64,000 bases of DNA, from contig JAPJBO010000165.1 of NCBI GenBank assembly GCA_030068145.1, positions 186,001-250,000 on the forward strand, given 5' to 3'. Source of the DNA: Diplonema papillatum. Taxonomy: Eukaryota > Euglenozoa > Diplonemea > Diplonemida > Diplonemidae. Below the pieces are notes generated by a model that was not told the DNA's origin, ran no database searches, and worked only from the letters and a program-made list of their open reading frames with translations. Of this stretch, positions 12,101 to 22,689 are shown piece by piece. A program made the position numbers and the translations under genes. How positions within the stretch are numbered: position 1 is the first letter of the stretch; each line of letters opens with the position of its first letter.

Positions 12101-15100
12101 GAGGGCGGTGCAAAAAGCGGCGTACCTCGTCGCCAACCACGCCTTCACCCTCCCGGCGCACCCGCTGACACCCATAGACGGGACAGGGACCGCGCTGCTG
12201 TTCGGCACGCCGTACGACTACGACTCGAAGCTGGGCGCCGGCGCGACCATCTTCTCGTTCGTCCCATATCCTCCGGCGGCGCCCGCGGCGCACCCGCCTG
12301 CCACCGAGTTCCCGCCGTGGCTGCAAAAAAGCCCGTCTCACCCGCATCCTCCCACGCGTTGCACCACAGGTGTGTTCCCTCATGGAGGGTTCCTTGCCGC
12401 TTGCGACGGCGTGCCATTGTTGTTGTTTAGTCACATGCAATGTGTGAGGAAACTGAACCGCCCGAGTAGGATGATCATTTACCAATTTGCCACTTGAAAC
12501 CACGTCCAGGATTTGGGCTCAGGGTAGTGCGGTCAACGAAAACTCTAGTTTCCCCTTCTACTTTCTCCTACTCTCGCGGTGTACGGGTTTGTCGCACTAA
12601 CTCATTCATCATTGTAAACTCGAAAGACAACGCTGGCAGCGTGTTTGGGGGAAGATTATACTAGCGATCATGTTCGCTCACTACAAGGCTAACTTCCCCC
12701 GGGACGTACAAGCAGAATATTGCTAAATACTGCGTCGTTCTTCTCAAGCCAAAGCCTGCGTGCGATGAGGCCAGGATAGCTGCCAGTTCCTACCACTGCT
12801 GTTTGACAGCGCGTTGCTCAGGGTAGTTGAAGGCTTGACAAACTCACCGGTGCACGAAATAGTGGGTGGCGACCCCTCCGAACAGCCTCCCTGGCCCTGG
12901 CCACGCCGGATGCCGCCACCCCTTAACTCGGGCGCTTCGGCATGAACCAGGAACCTCAAGGAAAGCAGCGCGAGAGGCATCATCTACGCTTCAAAAGCCC
13001 ACTCACCAATGCACCAAATAATGCAACACCTGTCATACACTACTGATGGTTGTTCGCGTGTGATGGAGGAAAAATCTGGCTCCATGTCGAATCTGATCCA
13101 GCCAATACCTGCCACGTGCGGAGACACGTATCGAATCCGACAGGAGTTTAGTGGGCAGGGGACACAGCGCTAGCAACCTAGGCTTCGTCAAATATTGTAA
13201 CAACACCGCAGGCGTGCACTACGGGCGCTGGCTGGTACAGCTGTACACGACGACTGAACGGATGCAGCGGCACGAAGCTGAGCGCAAGACGTTCTACGTC
13301 ACCCACCTGCGCCCCGCGGATTCCCCTTGGTGGCGACAGGTCGCGAACGCCGGGCCGTTCCTGAGCTATCTGAAGACCGTCATCCACGACGTCTCCATGC
13401 ACGGCACCAGCCATCCGACAAGGCCAAGCCCGCTGCTGCTGCTGGACGTTCCGATCGTGCTGGCCGGAATCGACGGACTGCAGGGGCCGACGGAAGAGGG
13501 GGAAGAGGTGCCGGAGGCTGCTTCGCACTTGCACGTCATCGCCTGCCCGCCCTTCGGGTATTGGGCGCCGAAGATGAGGGACCACGTGTGGCAAGGCACA
13601 GTCCCGCACATCAACAAGGCCCCGGGCAACATTCTCCGTCCGCAGGTGTCTTTCCTTTCTTGTTCAACACTCCCTAAACTGCTGGAAGCAACGGGTTTCC
13701 CCTTCGAAGAAGACTTGCTGCTATCAACAAACATGCATGAGAGGCAAACCATTTAACTACGATATTAGCCCCCCAAGACGGGCTCGGAGCGCCCAGCAGC
13801 GTAGCCCGGGGTTGTAGCTAATACGAGCCGTGAACATCCATCCGAGGTAGTCACGTAGTAGTATGACTAACGCAGGCCACCGCCACAGATATTATGCATT
13901 CTAATCTCGACCGACAGACGTTGACAACCAGACTCGCATCGCTGTCCTGCCCTCGGACACTCAAGTTCCGTGCTGATGATGATCCGCCTACTGTGGCTTA
14001 AAGGACCGCAAATACGGTGCAGATAAAACACGGTGTTTTGAGCACTACCATTTCCAGGTCCCCGGCCCGAGCCCCGTTCTCGGCGAATCTCTAGCGCTAG
14101 TCCTCCCTGCACCGTTTGGGGTTAATCGGAGACTCAAAGGTTCCGACCTTCTAAACTTCAAAGCACTCTAGAAACAGAACCAGAAGGTTGCCCCGAGGAG
14201 GCGGAACTTCCCAAGCCATTGCAACTCTAGCGTTATTTGTGGATTAGAAGGTCGGTATTTCAAAGTCTCCAGTTGACCGTAGAGGCTTGAGTATGGAGGG
14301 GGGTTGAGAAAAGTAAGAGGGTGCAGCTCGTTTCGGGTGATGTGTCACTCCGTTGTGAAACCTTGTGAAGTCCCCTAACACCTCCACCCACCCGCAGTGG
14401 CTCATTGAGTTCTTACCGCCTCCGGGTCTCCTCGGTCCTTTGTTCGTGCCGACCAGCCGTCAGGTTGCGCAGCAGGTATGACGCCGGTTCTCGCAGCAGA
14501 TACTTACATGCTTACATACAGTCCGATCAAAGCCATCTCTTCCCCGTGAAGAAAGAAGAACCACTGCACGGCACCGCAAAGTCCAAAACTACCATGGCAA
14601 AAAGGAAGAACAGCGGAAGAAACAACACAAACCTCCGTATCGCCGCGAAACAACCGACTTGGCGCTGAGCATCTAAATGTACACGAGAGGCGAGATTCTG
14701 GCCAACTACAAAACCTAGATTTTTACCCCCTGGGTAAGCTGGCTGACCACAATTCCTTTTAACTCTTGGAAATGAGCCGGGTTGAAAACAAGTGGGAACA
14801 CGGTCAACCGGCACGCACGAACAAAAAGAAGCCCGCAAGATCGAAGATCTCTAAAGTAGGCTAATACTGTTCCGACGCGCGCTAACAGTTGTGCAAGGCA
14901 ACTAACCCGTTGCTGACCCTATGCAACACCGCGTGGCCACGAGCGCGTGCAAGCACACGCGCACGACACAGATCAAGAGCGCCGAATACCTTGCCAAGAA
15001 GCCGAAGCTAGACAGCGTGTTCCCGTCGCTCGATCAGGAGCAGTACAAGCGCGTGAAGACGGCGGTGGTCTCCGCGATGGTCGACGGCGAAGCCTTGCGC

Positions 15101-15553
15101 TCCGCCGGCGCGTCGTCCGCCCTCGAACCGCACGACATCTTCAAAGCCACGCACCACGCACTGGGCAAGGACGGCCGCCTCCTGCCCGACACGTCGCACG
15201 AGGACGACGCCGAAGAACCCGTGGGCAGCATCACCCCAGACGTCGTGGATGCAGACACCTTGGACATCAACAACCTGAGGGCCGCCGGCCTTGGGGACGA
15301 CGTCATCGCCGAGCTGACCGAAGAGAAAGAGGCCAGGGCCAAGTCCGTCTTGCGGCCGGCGGGCGGCCCCGCCAAAAAAAGCCGCGCGGCGGGCCCCGTA
15401 GTCCGCCTGAAGCAGCCCGGCTTCGGCTTGGCGTCGCTGCCCAAGGAAACGGCGTCCTGGGCCCGCGTGGCGCCGCCGCCCGACAGCGACGACGAGGCGT
15501 TCCGCGTGAACTACCTCTCGCAGTCCTTCGCAGACCCGCAGAAGGTGCCCAAG
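9141..15553 (+). CDS. Unrecognised large protein, four exons (partial gene)
   Basis: Four GC-rich coding blocks fit together: exon A 9141-10181, exon B 12003-12369, exon C 13212-13645, exon D 14972-15553. Each is bounded by AG/GT and the phases agree (A to B phase 0, B to C phase 1, C to D phase 0), giving 808 codons without a stop. Exon A starts DAPVDWRGLSETSS and contains an in-frame Ser/Ala/Glu repeat (9500-9800). Exon B has a hydrophobic stretch (LLLVVASLAAFCSA). Exon D is charged, with KKSRAAGP and an acidic DSDDEAF. I recognise no family. No start codon is identified, so upstream exons are missing or were displaced by the array. Exon D ends in phase 0 and the AAA+ exon at 19336 begins in phase 0, so the gene may continue there. 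Introns are 0.8-1.8 kb and full of repeats. Expression and splicing are inferred. Confidence 0.6.
9500..9800 (+). repeat. In-frame coding minisatellite in exon A
   Basis: A 12-bp unit (GCTTCATCTGAG, encoding Ala-Ser-Ser-Glu) repeats about eleven times. A longer block encoding SDPQAGAGASSPDHQTGAEA occurs twice (about 9455-9515 and 9650-9710) and starts a third time near 9775. All periods are multiples of 3, so the frame is kept, as expected for a low-complexity linker under coding selection. Confidence 0.9.
10740..10800 (+). repeat. Polypyrimidine repeat family (GAGAGATGGTCCCTGCAC)
   Basis: The block GAGAGATGGTCCCTGCAC plus CTAACTCGTCTCTCTCT recurs at 16290-16327 and 19292-19335. In the last copy it forms the pyrimidine tract and AG of the acceptor of the AAA+ exon, so this mobile-looking repeat can supply splice acceptors. 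Confidence 0.7.
11289..11485 (+). pseudogene. Echo of exon B with its splice acceptor
   Basis: Closely matches the start of exon B (12003-12170), including the AAAGCTTCG...CAGGTGCAC acceptor region, but is shifted in frame near its start and diverges after the equivalent of TLPAHPLTPI. It ends next to a good donor-like CTATGTAAGG. It lies inside the intron before exon B. Likely a non-functional partial duplication, though it could be included as an alternative exon. Confidence 0.75.
11689..11793 (+). repeat. Two further copies of the exon B acceptor region
   Basis: AAAAGCTTCGTAACCACGCAG with GTGC after it (11689-11731) and a variant (11751-11793) resemble the real acceptor at 11977-12005. 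Each is followed by CTCAYGTCCGAAAAGG instead of the exon. Together with 11289 there are four acceptor-like copies in 700 bp. Confidence 0.7.
11838..11985 (+). repeat. Dispersed repeat family R2
   Basis: Starts near GTACACGAAAGAAGCCATGC and contains CGACGAAGG-CACCCGGAGACTCTA-A-TCCCGG-TTC-AAGCGAACT. Other copies: 25400-25466, 34045-34282, 37430-37608, 55888-56072 and 58968-59103. The 5' parts differ between copies while the 3' 60 bp are conserved, a pattern typical of SINE-like or other short non-autonomous families. No tRNA-type promoter boxes were convincing. Confidence 0.65.
12370..13211. other. Intron between exons B and C of the unrecognised gene
   Basis: Starts GTGTGT and ends CACCGCAG. 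It contains one copy of the GTGCGGTCAACGAAAACTCT repeat (12528-12595), also seen at 34306, 34460 and 58650. No other coding signal seen. Confidence 0.5.
13646..14971. other. Intron between exons C and D, repeat-filled
   Basis: Starts GTGTCT and ends CGACACAG. Holds an R4 repeat copy (13694-13772) and an R6 copy (about 13880-14075). No coding signal. Confidence 0.5.
13694..13772 (+). repeat. Dispersed repeat family R4
   Basis: Core CTTCGAAGAAGACTTG-TGCTA-CATCAA-CATGCATGAGAGGCA, usually with a GATGCTAGCATC palindrome, ending in a run of C. Other copies: 16322-16400, 16614-16785, 50424-50508 and 54424-54603. The two longest share an upstream GTCCCTCAAGGTT segment. Confidence 0.7.
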
Positions 15554-18288
15554 GTGTGTGCTTGTGGTGTTTGTGTTTCGCCGCTGTTTTCACGCAACCG
15601 TATCACCACCATCGGATTAATATAAGCCGGTCCATCCCTATCTCCTGGAACTGCATCGAATTGCCTGCCGCTGTTCATTGTAGCGAATCGAGGTCCACCA
15701 CAGTCTATCAGGTCCATCCCTATCCCCTAGAGCTGCATCGAATTGCCTGGAGCTGCATTCGTCTGTCTATCACAGTCCATCAGGAGGGGATGGACCGGCT
15801 TATATCATACCTGCGGTTCAATCAGCGCCGTCTAGGCCGCCTTGCGATCTCTCCTTTGCTCGGTCGTCCTGACTTGCTCGCGATAAATCCTACTACTACA
15901 AGAAGCGACACATGCCACGACGCGTGCAAAACGGTAGGAGACGAAGTCAGGCGCGACTGGCGCAGTCTATCAGTACCGTTTTCCCAACTACTTTGAAGCC
16001 CCTTCCCGACCGTAGCATCCGAGGAAGGTGCAAGCATGGAGGGTGCTACGGTAGCCGTGCACGGGTCTTGGGCGCGTGCCTCGTGCAGGGCGGGTGCTTT
16101 GTGATCCGCCGCGAAGTTCTCTCCTGGTGCTGTCCGGAGAGACGGGCGCCGAGTTTCGGCTCACAGCCCCCAGTTCCCTCGGGCGGCAACCTTAAGGGAG
16201 AGAGAGCGCAGACACAATCCATCTTAAAAAAGGACTACACACACCCGCCGCAGTAGTACGGGGCAGTAGTGGGCGATCGAATACTCCCCGGAGAGATAGT
16301 CCCTGCACTCTAACTCGTCTCTTTCTCGCTTCGAAGAAGATTTGATGCCAGCATCAAACATGCATGAAAGGCGGACAAAACTAAACTAAGATGGTGTAAT
16401 CCGGTAGCCTCACTTGGGTGTACAAGGGGTGTACTCGGGAAGCACTTGAGAAGTTCTCAGCAAGTTTTCTACCGTGGATCACATCATTATAGTGATTCCC
16501 CCCCCCAGAAGAGCTCTAACTTTGGATTGGTATGCGTTCAAGAGCGAAACCAGAGACAAAGAACGAGGTGCTCACAACACCGCGGTGAAAAAAAGAAAAA
16601 AGAATACAGAGGAATAGTCCCTCAAGGTTCCAGACCCTACCTGCGGAGTCTTACACTCCCTGCGACCCTTTTCCCTTTCCCCTATTTTATTTTACACTTT
16701 CTTCGACGAAGACTTGATGCTAGCATCAAACATGCATGCGAGGCAGTACTCTGCCTAAACATTAAACTAAGTTTTTCCCCCCCAACTATAGCTCGCCGCA
16801 TCTCAACCACAAAACGACCGCACAGAACCCTTGGCTCCGCCGGGGCACGAGCTGGTCTTGGCTTGCGGAAAAAAGCTTCCGCAACGAAAAGCGCGTGACG
16901 CCGACTACCGACGGATAAGACGAGGCGACCGGTGGCGGCAACACGGGCCAGGAAGAACGGACCACTTTTTTTTTTTGTATAAGCACCTGCTTTGTAGGAA
17001 ATGCTTGAGGAGACTGCCAGTTGCGATAGATCAAAGGAGGTAAATGTGCTGTAGCCCACACGAAACACAGGTAAATCTGGGTTTAGTGGCGGGCGTAAGC
17101 GTTCAACAAAAAAGACCCACTTCGTAGTTGTATTGTTTTCTCCCCCTCTAGCCTTCGAAATGAGCACAAGGCAGTCCCTCGAGTATTTTTGCGCACCCTG
17201 GGTAGCCGACGCCGCGCATCTAGTCAGCTGCCCGGCCCCGGCTTCGAGCCGGCGACACCTTCAGAGGACGAGATACAAAACATGGAGAACAACCTCGCGC
17301 CGAGGCTAGAGCGCGGATCAACAGTCGGGCAAAAAAAAACCGAGAAAGCGGGCAAAGCCTGCTGCATGGGAGTCACGTATCACGCGCTCGGCGTGTCCTG
17401 CTGTGCCGCGTCCACAGTGGCCACCGATTCCCTGCATCAAAGCGTGTGGTGTTCCTGGGGGCTTGGCGCTTGCGCTGAGCACGCTAGTAGAGACGGTTGA
17501 TCGCAGGGCCAGAGCTGACGATTCTGGCGGTGGGCTTGCTCCGACCCGACTTTTTTTAGAGTCCAGTATCTGCTAAACAATCGCCCGGGCACCTTATGCG
17601 TCAGCTTCTGGTGCATGGCAGCCCTGCCTGCCAAAAGTGGCCAATTTTCTTATGGTAACAACCGCAGTTGTCAATATCAAAAAGTGACGGTTGGCAGCGT
17701 ACTGTGGAAATTACCAAACAGGTGATAGCACATACGCACAAACAAACACTAGCCGGTTGCCCTTCGCGACTTAGACTCCCAATGTGGCATGTGAGTTATT
17801 CCACACACTCATTATCGCATCTTCCATGGGCACTGTCTGCCGTCACAACAAAACAGATCCTTTCTGGGATCTGTTACGCGATCACTGATCAGCTCTCCGC
17901 CCGTCCCTTGCCAAGTGGTCTACCTTCAAAACACAAGTTCAGGGTTCCGCACTCTCGGGGTCTTACAGGTGGGTCGCGGAAGGTCATAGCAGCACCGCTC
18001 GTTTACTCTCAGTTTAAAATCGCCTACGATCAGGGCCGACTGAGGTCTTTGCCTCCGGCTCCTGTGGCTATCCCATCATGCCCTTTCCATTCTCTCTCAG
18101 TACCAACCCGTTCCTTGCTTGTTGTTCTTCGCATGCAGCCGCGCATTCAGCACGCGAATCGGCACACACTCATTGCAGAATTTTCCATGGCCACCGTCCT
18201 CATGAACAGACACCCTTTGTGGGATCTGATGAAATGCATGCTGCTTGTCAGAATTGGTGAACGTAGCGAGGAGACCTAAACTCACCTC
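15554..18288. other. Gene-poor stretch with repeats between exon D and the AAA+ region
   Basis: Starts with the donor GTGTGTGC. Contains a short duplication (GGTCCATCCCTATC near 15627 and 15710), R4 copies, one R1 copy (16974-17190), and an imperfect direct repeat around CACACACTCATT at 17804 and 18163. A downstream exon could be hidden here; none could be supported. Confidence 0.5.
16974..17190 (+). repeat. Dispersed repeat family R1, full copy
   Basis: Starts TTTGTATAAGCACCTGCTT and ends CAGTCCCTCGAGTATTTT, about 217 bp. Highly similar copies lie at 28995-29216, 37099-37315 and 58341-58560, with a truncated one at 29321-29461 and a diverged one at 46929-47147. There is no coding capacity, so R1 is a non-autonomous element. 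Confidence 0.85.
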
Positions 18289-18289
18289 A

Positions 18290-18324
18290 CCGGTGCTGCA
18301 CCTGCACGGACCGTCGAACCACGA
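18290..18324 (+). pseudogene. Short echo of the AAA+ P-loop region
   Basis: Matches 19653-19686 of the AAA+ exon (encoding PVLHLHGPSNH). It then joins to ACGACGCGAAGTCCT, the same joining sequence used by the longer echo that ends at 18987. Confidence 0.7.
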
Positions 18325-18344
18325 CGCGAAGTCCTGAAGGATCA

Positions 18345-18700
18345 AACCTGGGCACTTTCACGCCAGGTGGAATGTCAGGGGGATGGCTCCTCCCGGAGAG
18401 TTTGTGAATACTCTACGGCGATAGTCTGCGTTGCCATCGGAAAGATGGTCCCTGTACCCGTCTTTCTCTCGTTCACCGTTGGCAAAGTCCTTAAGAATCA
18501 GAACCTAGACACTTTCACGCCAGGTGGAATGTCAGGGGGATGGCTCCTCCCGGAGAGTTTGTGAATGCAAATACTCTACGGCGATAGTCTGCGTTGCCAT
18601 CGGAAAGATGGTCACTGCACCCGCCTTTCTCTCGTTCACCGTTGGCAAGGTCCTTAAGGATCAGAACCTAGACACCTTCACGCCAGGTGGGATATCAGGG
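18345..18700 (+). repeat. Tandem echoes of the AAA+ exon start (about 158-bp unit)
   Basis: The unit begins at AACCTAGACAC-TTCACGCCAGG, immediately after an AG-like junction, and includes GGGGGATGGCTCCT, resembling the ATG region of the AAA+ exon. Copies start at about 18345, 18507 and 18667. Partial copies occur at 19018 and 19109, and the genuine exon start is at 19336. Confidence 0.75.
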
Positions 18701-18987
18701 TGGGTGGGGAGGGGATGGCGTCCTGCGTGCTCGTGGCGCTCCTTGTTCTGTCCGCCGAGCCTTGGGAGGTCGGCCCTGACCGATGCTACAAGGAGAGCGA
18801 CTTCCTGGGCGGCTTCATGGGCTTGTACTGGCCGTACCCCGTCGTGAGCAGGGAGAACGCGCCCGCGCGGGTGAAGCGGATGCTTGACTGGAAGATCAGC
18901 GGGCAGGACAGGGCGGCTGACGAGATCGCCGGAATCTTCGCGCGCCACGCCACCGACCCTGACGCGTCCGAAGGAACCCCGCCGGTG
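18667..18987 (+). pseudogene. 5' echo of the AAA+ exon
   Basis: A near-identical copy of 19338-19659, covering the N-terminal hydrophobic segment and the region up to just before the P-loop. It breaks off in CCGCCGGTG and joins to CGGTACGACGCGAAG. It lacks Walker A and B, so it cannot encode an ATPase. One G fewer before the ATG shifts the upstream frame. Confidence 0.8.
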
Positions 18988-19335
18988 CGGTACGACGCGA
19001 AGTCCTCAAGGAGCAGAACCTAGACACTTTTCACGCAACGTGGGTTTGTCCTTCGACAGAGTGAACAGGTGCCTCTCGTCTCACCTTTCAAACATGGCTG
19101 TACCATGCACTTTCACGCCAGGTGGAATGTCAGGTGGATGGCTCCTCCCGGAGAGTTTGTGAAAGCAAATACTCTACGGCGATAGTCGGCGTTGCCATCG
19201 GAAAGATGGTCCCTGCACCCGTCTTTCTCTCGTTCACCGTTGGCAAGGTCCTGGAGAATCAGAAGAAGTGAGGAGACCGGAAACTCCCCGGAGAGATGGT
19301 CCCTGCACTCTAACTCGTCTCTCTCTCTCTCTCAG

Positions 19336-20463
19336 AACCTAGACACCTTCACGCCAGGTGGGATATCAGGGTGGGTGGGGAGGGGGATGGCGTCCTGCGT
19401 GCTCGTGGCGCTCCTTGTTCTGTCCGCCGAGCCTTGGGAGGTCGGCCCTGACCGGTGCTACAAGGAGAGCGACTTCCTGGGCGGCTTCATGGGCTTGTAC
19501 TGGCCGGACCCCGTCGTGAGCAGGGAGAACGCGCCCGCGCGGGTGAAGCGGATGCTCGACTGGAAGATCAGCGGGCAGGACAGGGCGGCTGACGAGATCG
19601 CCGGCATCTTCGCGCGCCACGCCACCGACCCCGACGCGTCCGAAGGCGCCCCGCCGGTGCTGCACCTGCACGGGCCGTCGAACCACGGGAAGACAGCGTC
19701 GATGATGGCGATCGCGGCTGCCCTCTGCAAAGCAGCCCCGCGCGTGAACGGCCACCGGAAGCCCTGCTCGTACCTGTGCCGCGTGGGGGGGCGGGCGGGT
19801 GATGCAGACGCAGGGCGCGTCGAAGCAGAGGTCGCTGCGCATTTGCACCAATACCCCAGGGGGTCCATCCTCTTCGACGATGTGAACGAGGCGAGGGGTA
19901 AACAGCGGATGCTCGCCTTGATAGAACGCATGGTCACGAGGCAGCCCGTGTACGCCGCCGGCGGGACGCCCGTCAGCACGGAAAAGGCGCAGATCATCTT
20001 CACGTCGGACTACGGCTTCACGGACTCCCCTGAGGACAACACGGCTTCGGACGTTCTCAGCCACAAGCGGGAGGTCAAAGCGGACGAGGAGGCGAAGTTC
20101 GGCTCCCACCGAGTGGCGTCCCGCACGCACGTCGTCAGGTTCAGGCACTTCCAAGGCGACGTTGGCGCCTTCTTCGCCCTCTTCGAGCACCAGCTGAAGA
20201 ACCGGGTCGCGTGCCCGTACTCCACCCGCATCGCGGCCAGCTCCAGACAGGACCTTTACCGAGCCATCGAAGACTGGGTGGGTCTGCTGGGGCCGTCGGC
20301 CACGCCGAACGACCTGGTAAGCGACGGGTTCTTCGCGCGGCTGGGCACCTTCGTCAAGCGAAACAGCGTGGACGTTGTCGAGTTGTCGTACCCGCAGACC
20401 GCGGTGAATGGCCTCGCGGGCGTCACGTTCTCGGCGAAAGAACGGAAGGACGGAGAGTTGTAG
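19336..20463 (+). CDS. AAA+ ATPase, Clp/torsin-like (terminal exon)
   Basis: Open from the acceptor TCTCTCTCTCAG at 19335 to the stop at 20461-20463. In phase 0 it can continue exon D (15553). Alternatively it starts at the ATG at 19387, giving 358 aa with an N-terminal hydrophobic stretch (MASCVLVALLVLSA) that would act as a signal peptide. Counting from that Met: GQDRAADEI at 63-71 resembles the Clp 'GQ' motif, Walker A GPSNHGKT is at 96-103, Walker B-like SILFDDVNE at 160-168, and sensor-1-like IIFTSDYG at 203-210. This order is that of ClpB second-module and torsin ATPases, which remodel proteins using ATP; torsins work in the ER lumen. The C-terminus ends KDGEL, only loosely like an ER-retrieval signal. 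Partial copies flank it on both sides. Confidence 0.7.
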   Translation, partial: NLDTFTPGGISGWVGRGMASCVLVALLVLSAEPWEVGPDRCYKESDFLGGFMGLYWPDPVVSRENAPARVKRMLDWKISGQDRAADEIAGIFARHATDPDASEGAPPVLHLHGPSNHGKTASMMAIAAALCKAAPRVNGHRKPCSYLCRVGGRAGDADAGRVEAEVAAHLHQYPRGSILFDDVNEARGKQRMLALIERMVTRQPVYAAGGTPVSTEKAQIIFTSDYGFTDSPEDNTASDVLSHKREVKADEEAKFGSHRVASRTHVVRFRHFQGDVGAFFALFEHQLKNRVACPYSTRIAASSRQDLYRAIEDWVGLLGPSATPNDLVSDGFFARLGTFVKRNSVDVVELSYPQTAVNGLAGVTFSAKERKDGEL

Positions 20464-20548
20464 ACAACCACCGCACGCTTGTCATACAGTTCCCAAGCGG
20501 CATCATGCTCTTTGAGCATCTCAGAGAGGCCCTTTCTCTACAAGCTTT

Positions 20549-20745
20549 CGGCAAGCTTCAGGCAGGACCGTCACCGAGCCATCGAAAACTGGGTGAGTCT
20601 ACTGGGACCCATCGGCCACGCCGAACGACCTGGTAAGCGACGGGTTCTTCGCGCGGCTGGGCAGCTTCGTCAAGCGAAACGGCGCGGAAAGTGTGGAATT
20701 GTCGTACCCGCAGACCGCGGCGAATGGCCTAGCAGGCGGCACGTT
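20549..20745 (+). pseudogene. 3' echo 1 of the AAA+ exon
   Basis: Copies about 20245-20440 (RQDLYRAIEDWVG to the region before the stop) with scattered differences. It then switches back to the equivalent of 20053 at a shared ACGTTCTC-GCC, starting echo 2. Confidence 0.8.
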
Positions 20746-21110
20746 CTCAGCCAGAAGCGGGAGGTCAAAGCGGACGAGAAGGCGAAGTTCGGCTCCCACC
20801 GAGTCGCGTCCCGCACGCGGCGACGTCGGAGCCTTCTTCGCCCTCTTCGAGCACCAGCTGAAGCACCGGGTCGCGTGCCCGTACTCCACCCGCATCGCGG
20901 CCAGCTCCAGGCAAGACCTTCGCCGAGTCATCAAAAACTGGGTGGGTCTGCTGGGGCCGTCGGCCACGCCGAGCGACCTGGTAATCTTCGCGCGGCTGGA
21001 CACTTTCGTCAAGCGAAAACGTTGTGTTGTCGTACCCGCAGACCGCGGTGAATGGCCTCGGGCGTCACGTTCTCGGCGAAAGAACGGAAGCACGGAGAGT
21101 TGTAGGCAAC
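20746..21110 (+). pseudogene. 3' echo 2 of the AAA+ exon
   Basis: Copies about 20055-20465 through to a stop-equivalent (GAGTTGTAG), with small internal deletions. Together with the parent exon and echo 1 it forms an imperfect head-to-tail series. A further, more decayed fragment may extend to about 21400. Confidence 0.8.
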
Positions 21111-21119
21111 CACCCCGCG

Positions 21120-22540
21120 TTTGTCATACGGATGACTTCCGTGCCAGTTCCATTCACTTGTCGTCGGGATACAAGCGCCGGCACGCTCTTCGAGAACCAG
21201 CGCTGCAAGGGTGGCCCTATCTATCCAAGCTTCAGCAAACTCCATCATGCTCTTCGAGCACCAGCGCGAGCACCTGCTAGGGTGAGTCTACTCGGTCCAT
21301 CAGCCACATCGCGGCTGGGCACTTCAGCTAGCGAAACAGGTAGCATATGTGAACTTGTCTCGTGGCGCCTCGCCTGAGGAACAGAAGGGCGGAAAATTGT
21401 AGTCACCACGTACTCGTCGTCGGATGCTCTTCGCACAGTTTTGTGGTCTCTACGTGCCTGTGTTGGCCTGCCCTTTCAGTGTTGAAACGCCTGTACAGGA
21501 ATCCAAGCCGGTGTTATTGGCAAATGAATGGCCGTCAATCCGCCTCTTGCGTGCCAAATTTACCAGAGGCAGAGGTTTTTGAAGGAACCTTGTTGCGTTA
21601 TCCACGCATAAAGACGTAGCTGGTCGGAGACGGCTGAGTGGCGTAGAGGGCCATTCTTCTGAACATTGACCCACCTTGTTATTTGAGTCCCTACCATTTT
21701 TTAGATAGTTGCCTACCCAGGCAACATTATTTCTGATTCAAAGTCGCGACTAGACTCGCGAGTGCAACGGGTGGCGGTGCTCTCGTTTCCGGCTCGCGGA
21801 AAGACAATGCGGACAGAGGAAACCATCTAGCCAGGATCGCATATCGCGGCTACCAGCCCGGTAAGGCTTCTTGCCTTCGCCTATGGCGTGTCTCATAAGG
21901 AGGCCATGTCACGTGGCCTATCGGGCCCGACTTCTTGCCGTCAGGGAATCGCATGTGTTCTTTTCCGTTTCAAATGGCCGGTCTGGCCACCTCCGTGTGC
22001 CCATGATACGCTCGTGATGGAGATCAATATTTGCAATTATTCTCCTTGAATAATATAGAAAGCCGGGTAGGCGCAAGTCAAGCTTGCATTGATTACGTCC
22101 CTGCCATGTGTACACCCCGTCGTTGCTACCAAACGGCTGTGGGAGACACCTCGGGAGAGGGTGCTTCTTGGCAACTAGTTCAGCGCCCGAGTCCAAGCAG
22201 TGTTTCTCAGTTAGTCGAAGCAAAAGTCGTAACAAGGTCGTGTATCACGCGCTAGCCTTCAAAGCATTCGCGCCCTCGCGCGGTGCTGTGCCGCGTCACA
22301 CGCGGCGCGCAGGAAGGTCCAGCAAACCGCACCTATCCTGCTGGAACTTGCTCCCTTTCCACTGGTTGCTTTTCTAAATGGTTTGCCGTTTCCAACTCGC
22401 CGGTATGCTAGCAGATTGGAGGAAAAAAGCAGCAGGCGCCAAAATGCTTGCAACCCGCGCAATAGATCCCACAGTAGAGTTGAGGGAGCTTGTGCAATGG
22501 GTGTGGCTCGGACCCACCCTTTTTAACACCAGCTTCTGCA
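21120..22540. other. Stretch without a supportable gene
   Basis: Short open frames only, none with a recognisable motif. Around 21280-21400 there are weak traces of the AAA+ echoes. Confidence 0.4.
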
Positions 22541-22548
22541 TACTCCGT

Positions 22549-22632
22549 CCGCCACCGTCCGCTAGCTCGGATACTCCGTCCGCTAGCTCGGATACTCCGT
22601 CCGCTAGCTCGGATGCTCCGTCCGCCACCGGG
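22549..22632. repeat. Short 21-bp tandem repeat
   Basis: About 3.5 copies of CCGTCCGCTAGCTCGGATAC-T. Unrelated in sequence to the large 21-bp array. Confidence 0.85.
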
Positions 22633-22689
22633 GCTGCAATCCACCGTGCAAGACACCCCTTCCCCGGCTGTGAAAGAGCTACGAGAGCC

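Noticed and set aside
17205-17270. tRNA or Pol III gene suggested by GGCTTCGAGCC
   Set aside because: No A box at the right distance and no cloverleaf could be drawn.
17668-18279. 203-codon plus-strand frame
   Set aside because: It includes an imperfect direct repeat and no recognisable domain, and the codon use is unlike the host exons.
20461-20463. ER-retrieval signal at the AAA+ C-terminus
   Set aside because: The last residues are DGEL, which departs from KDEL-type signals; kept only as a remark.
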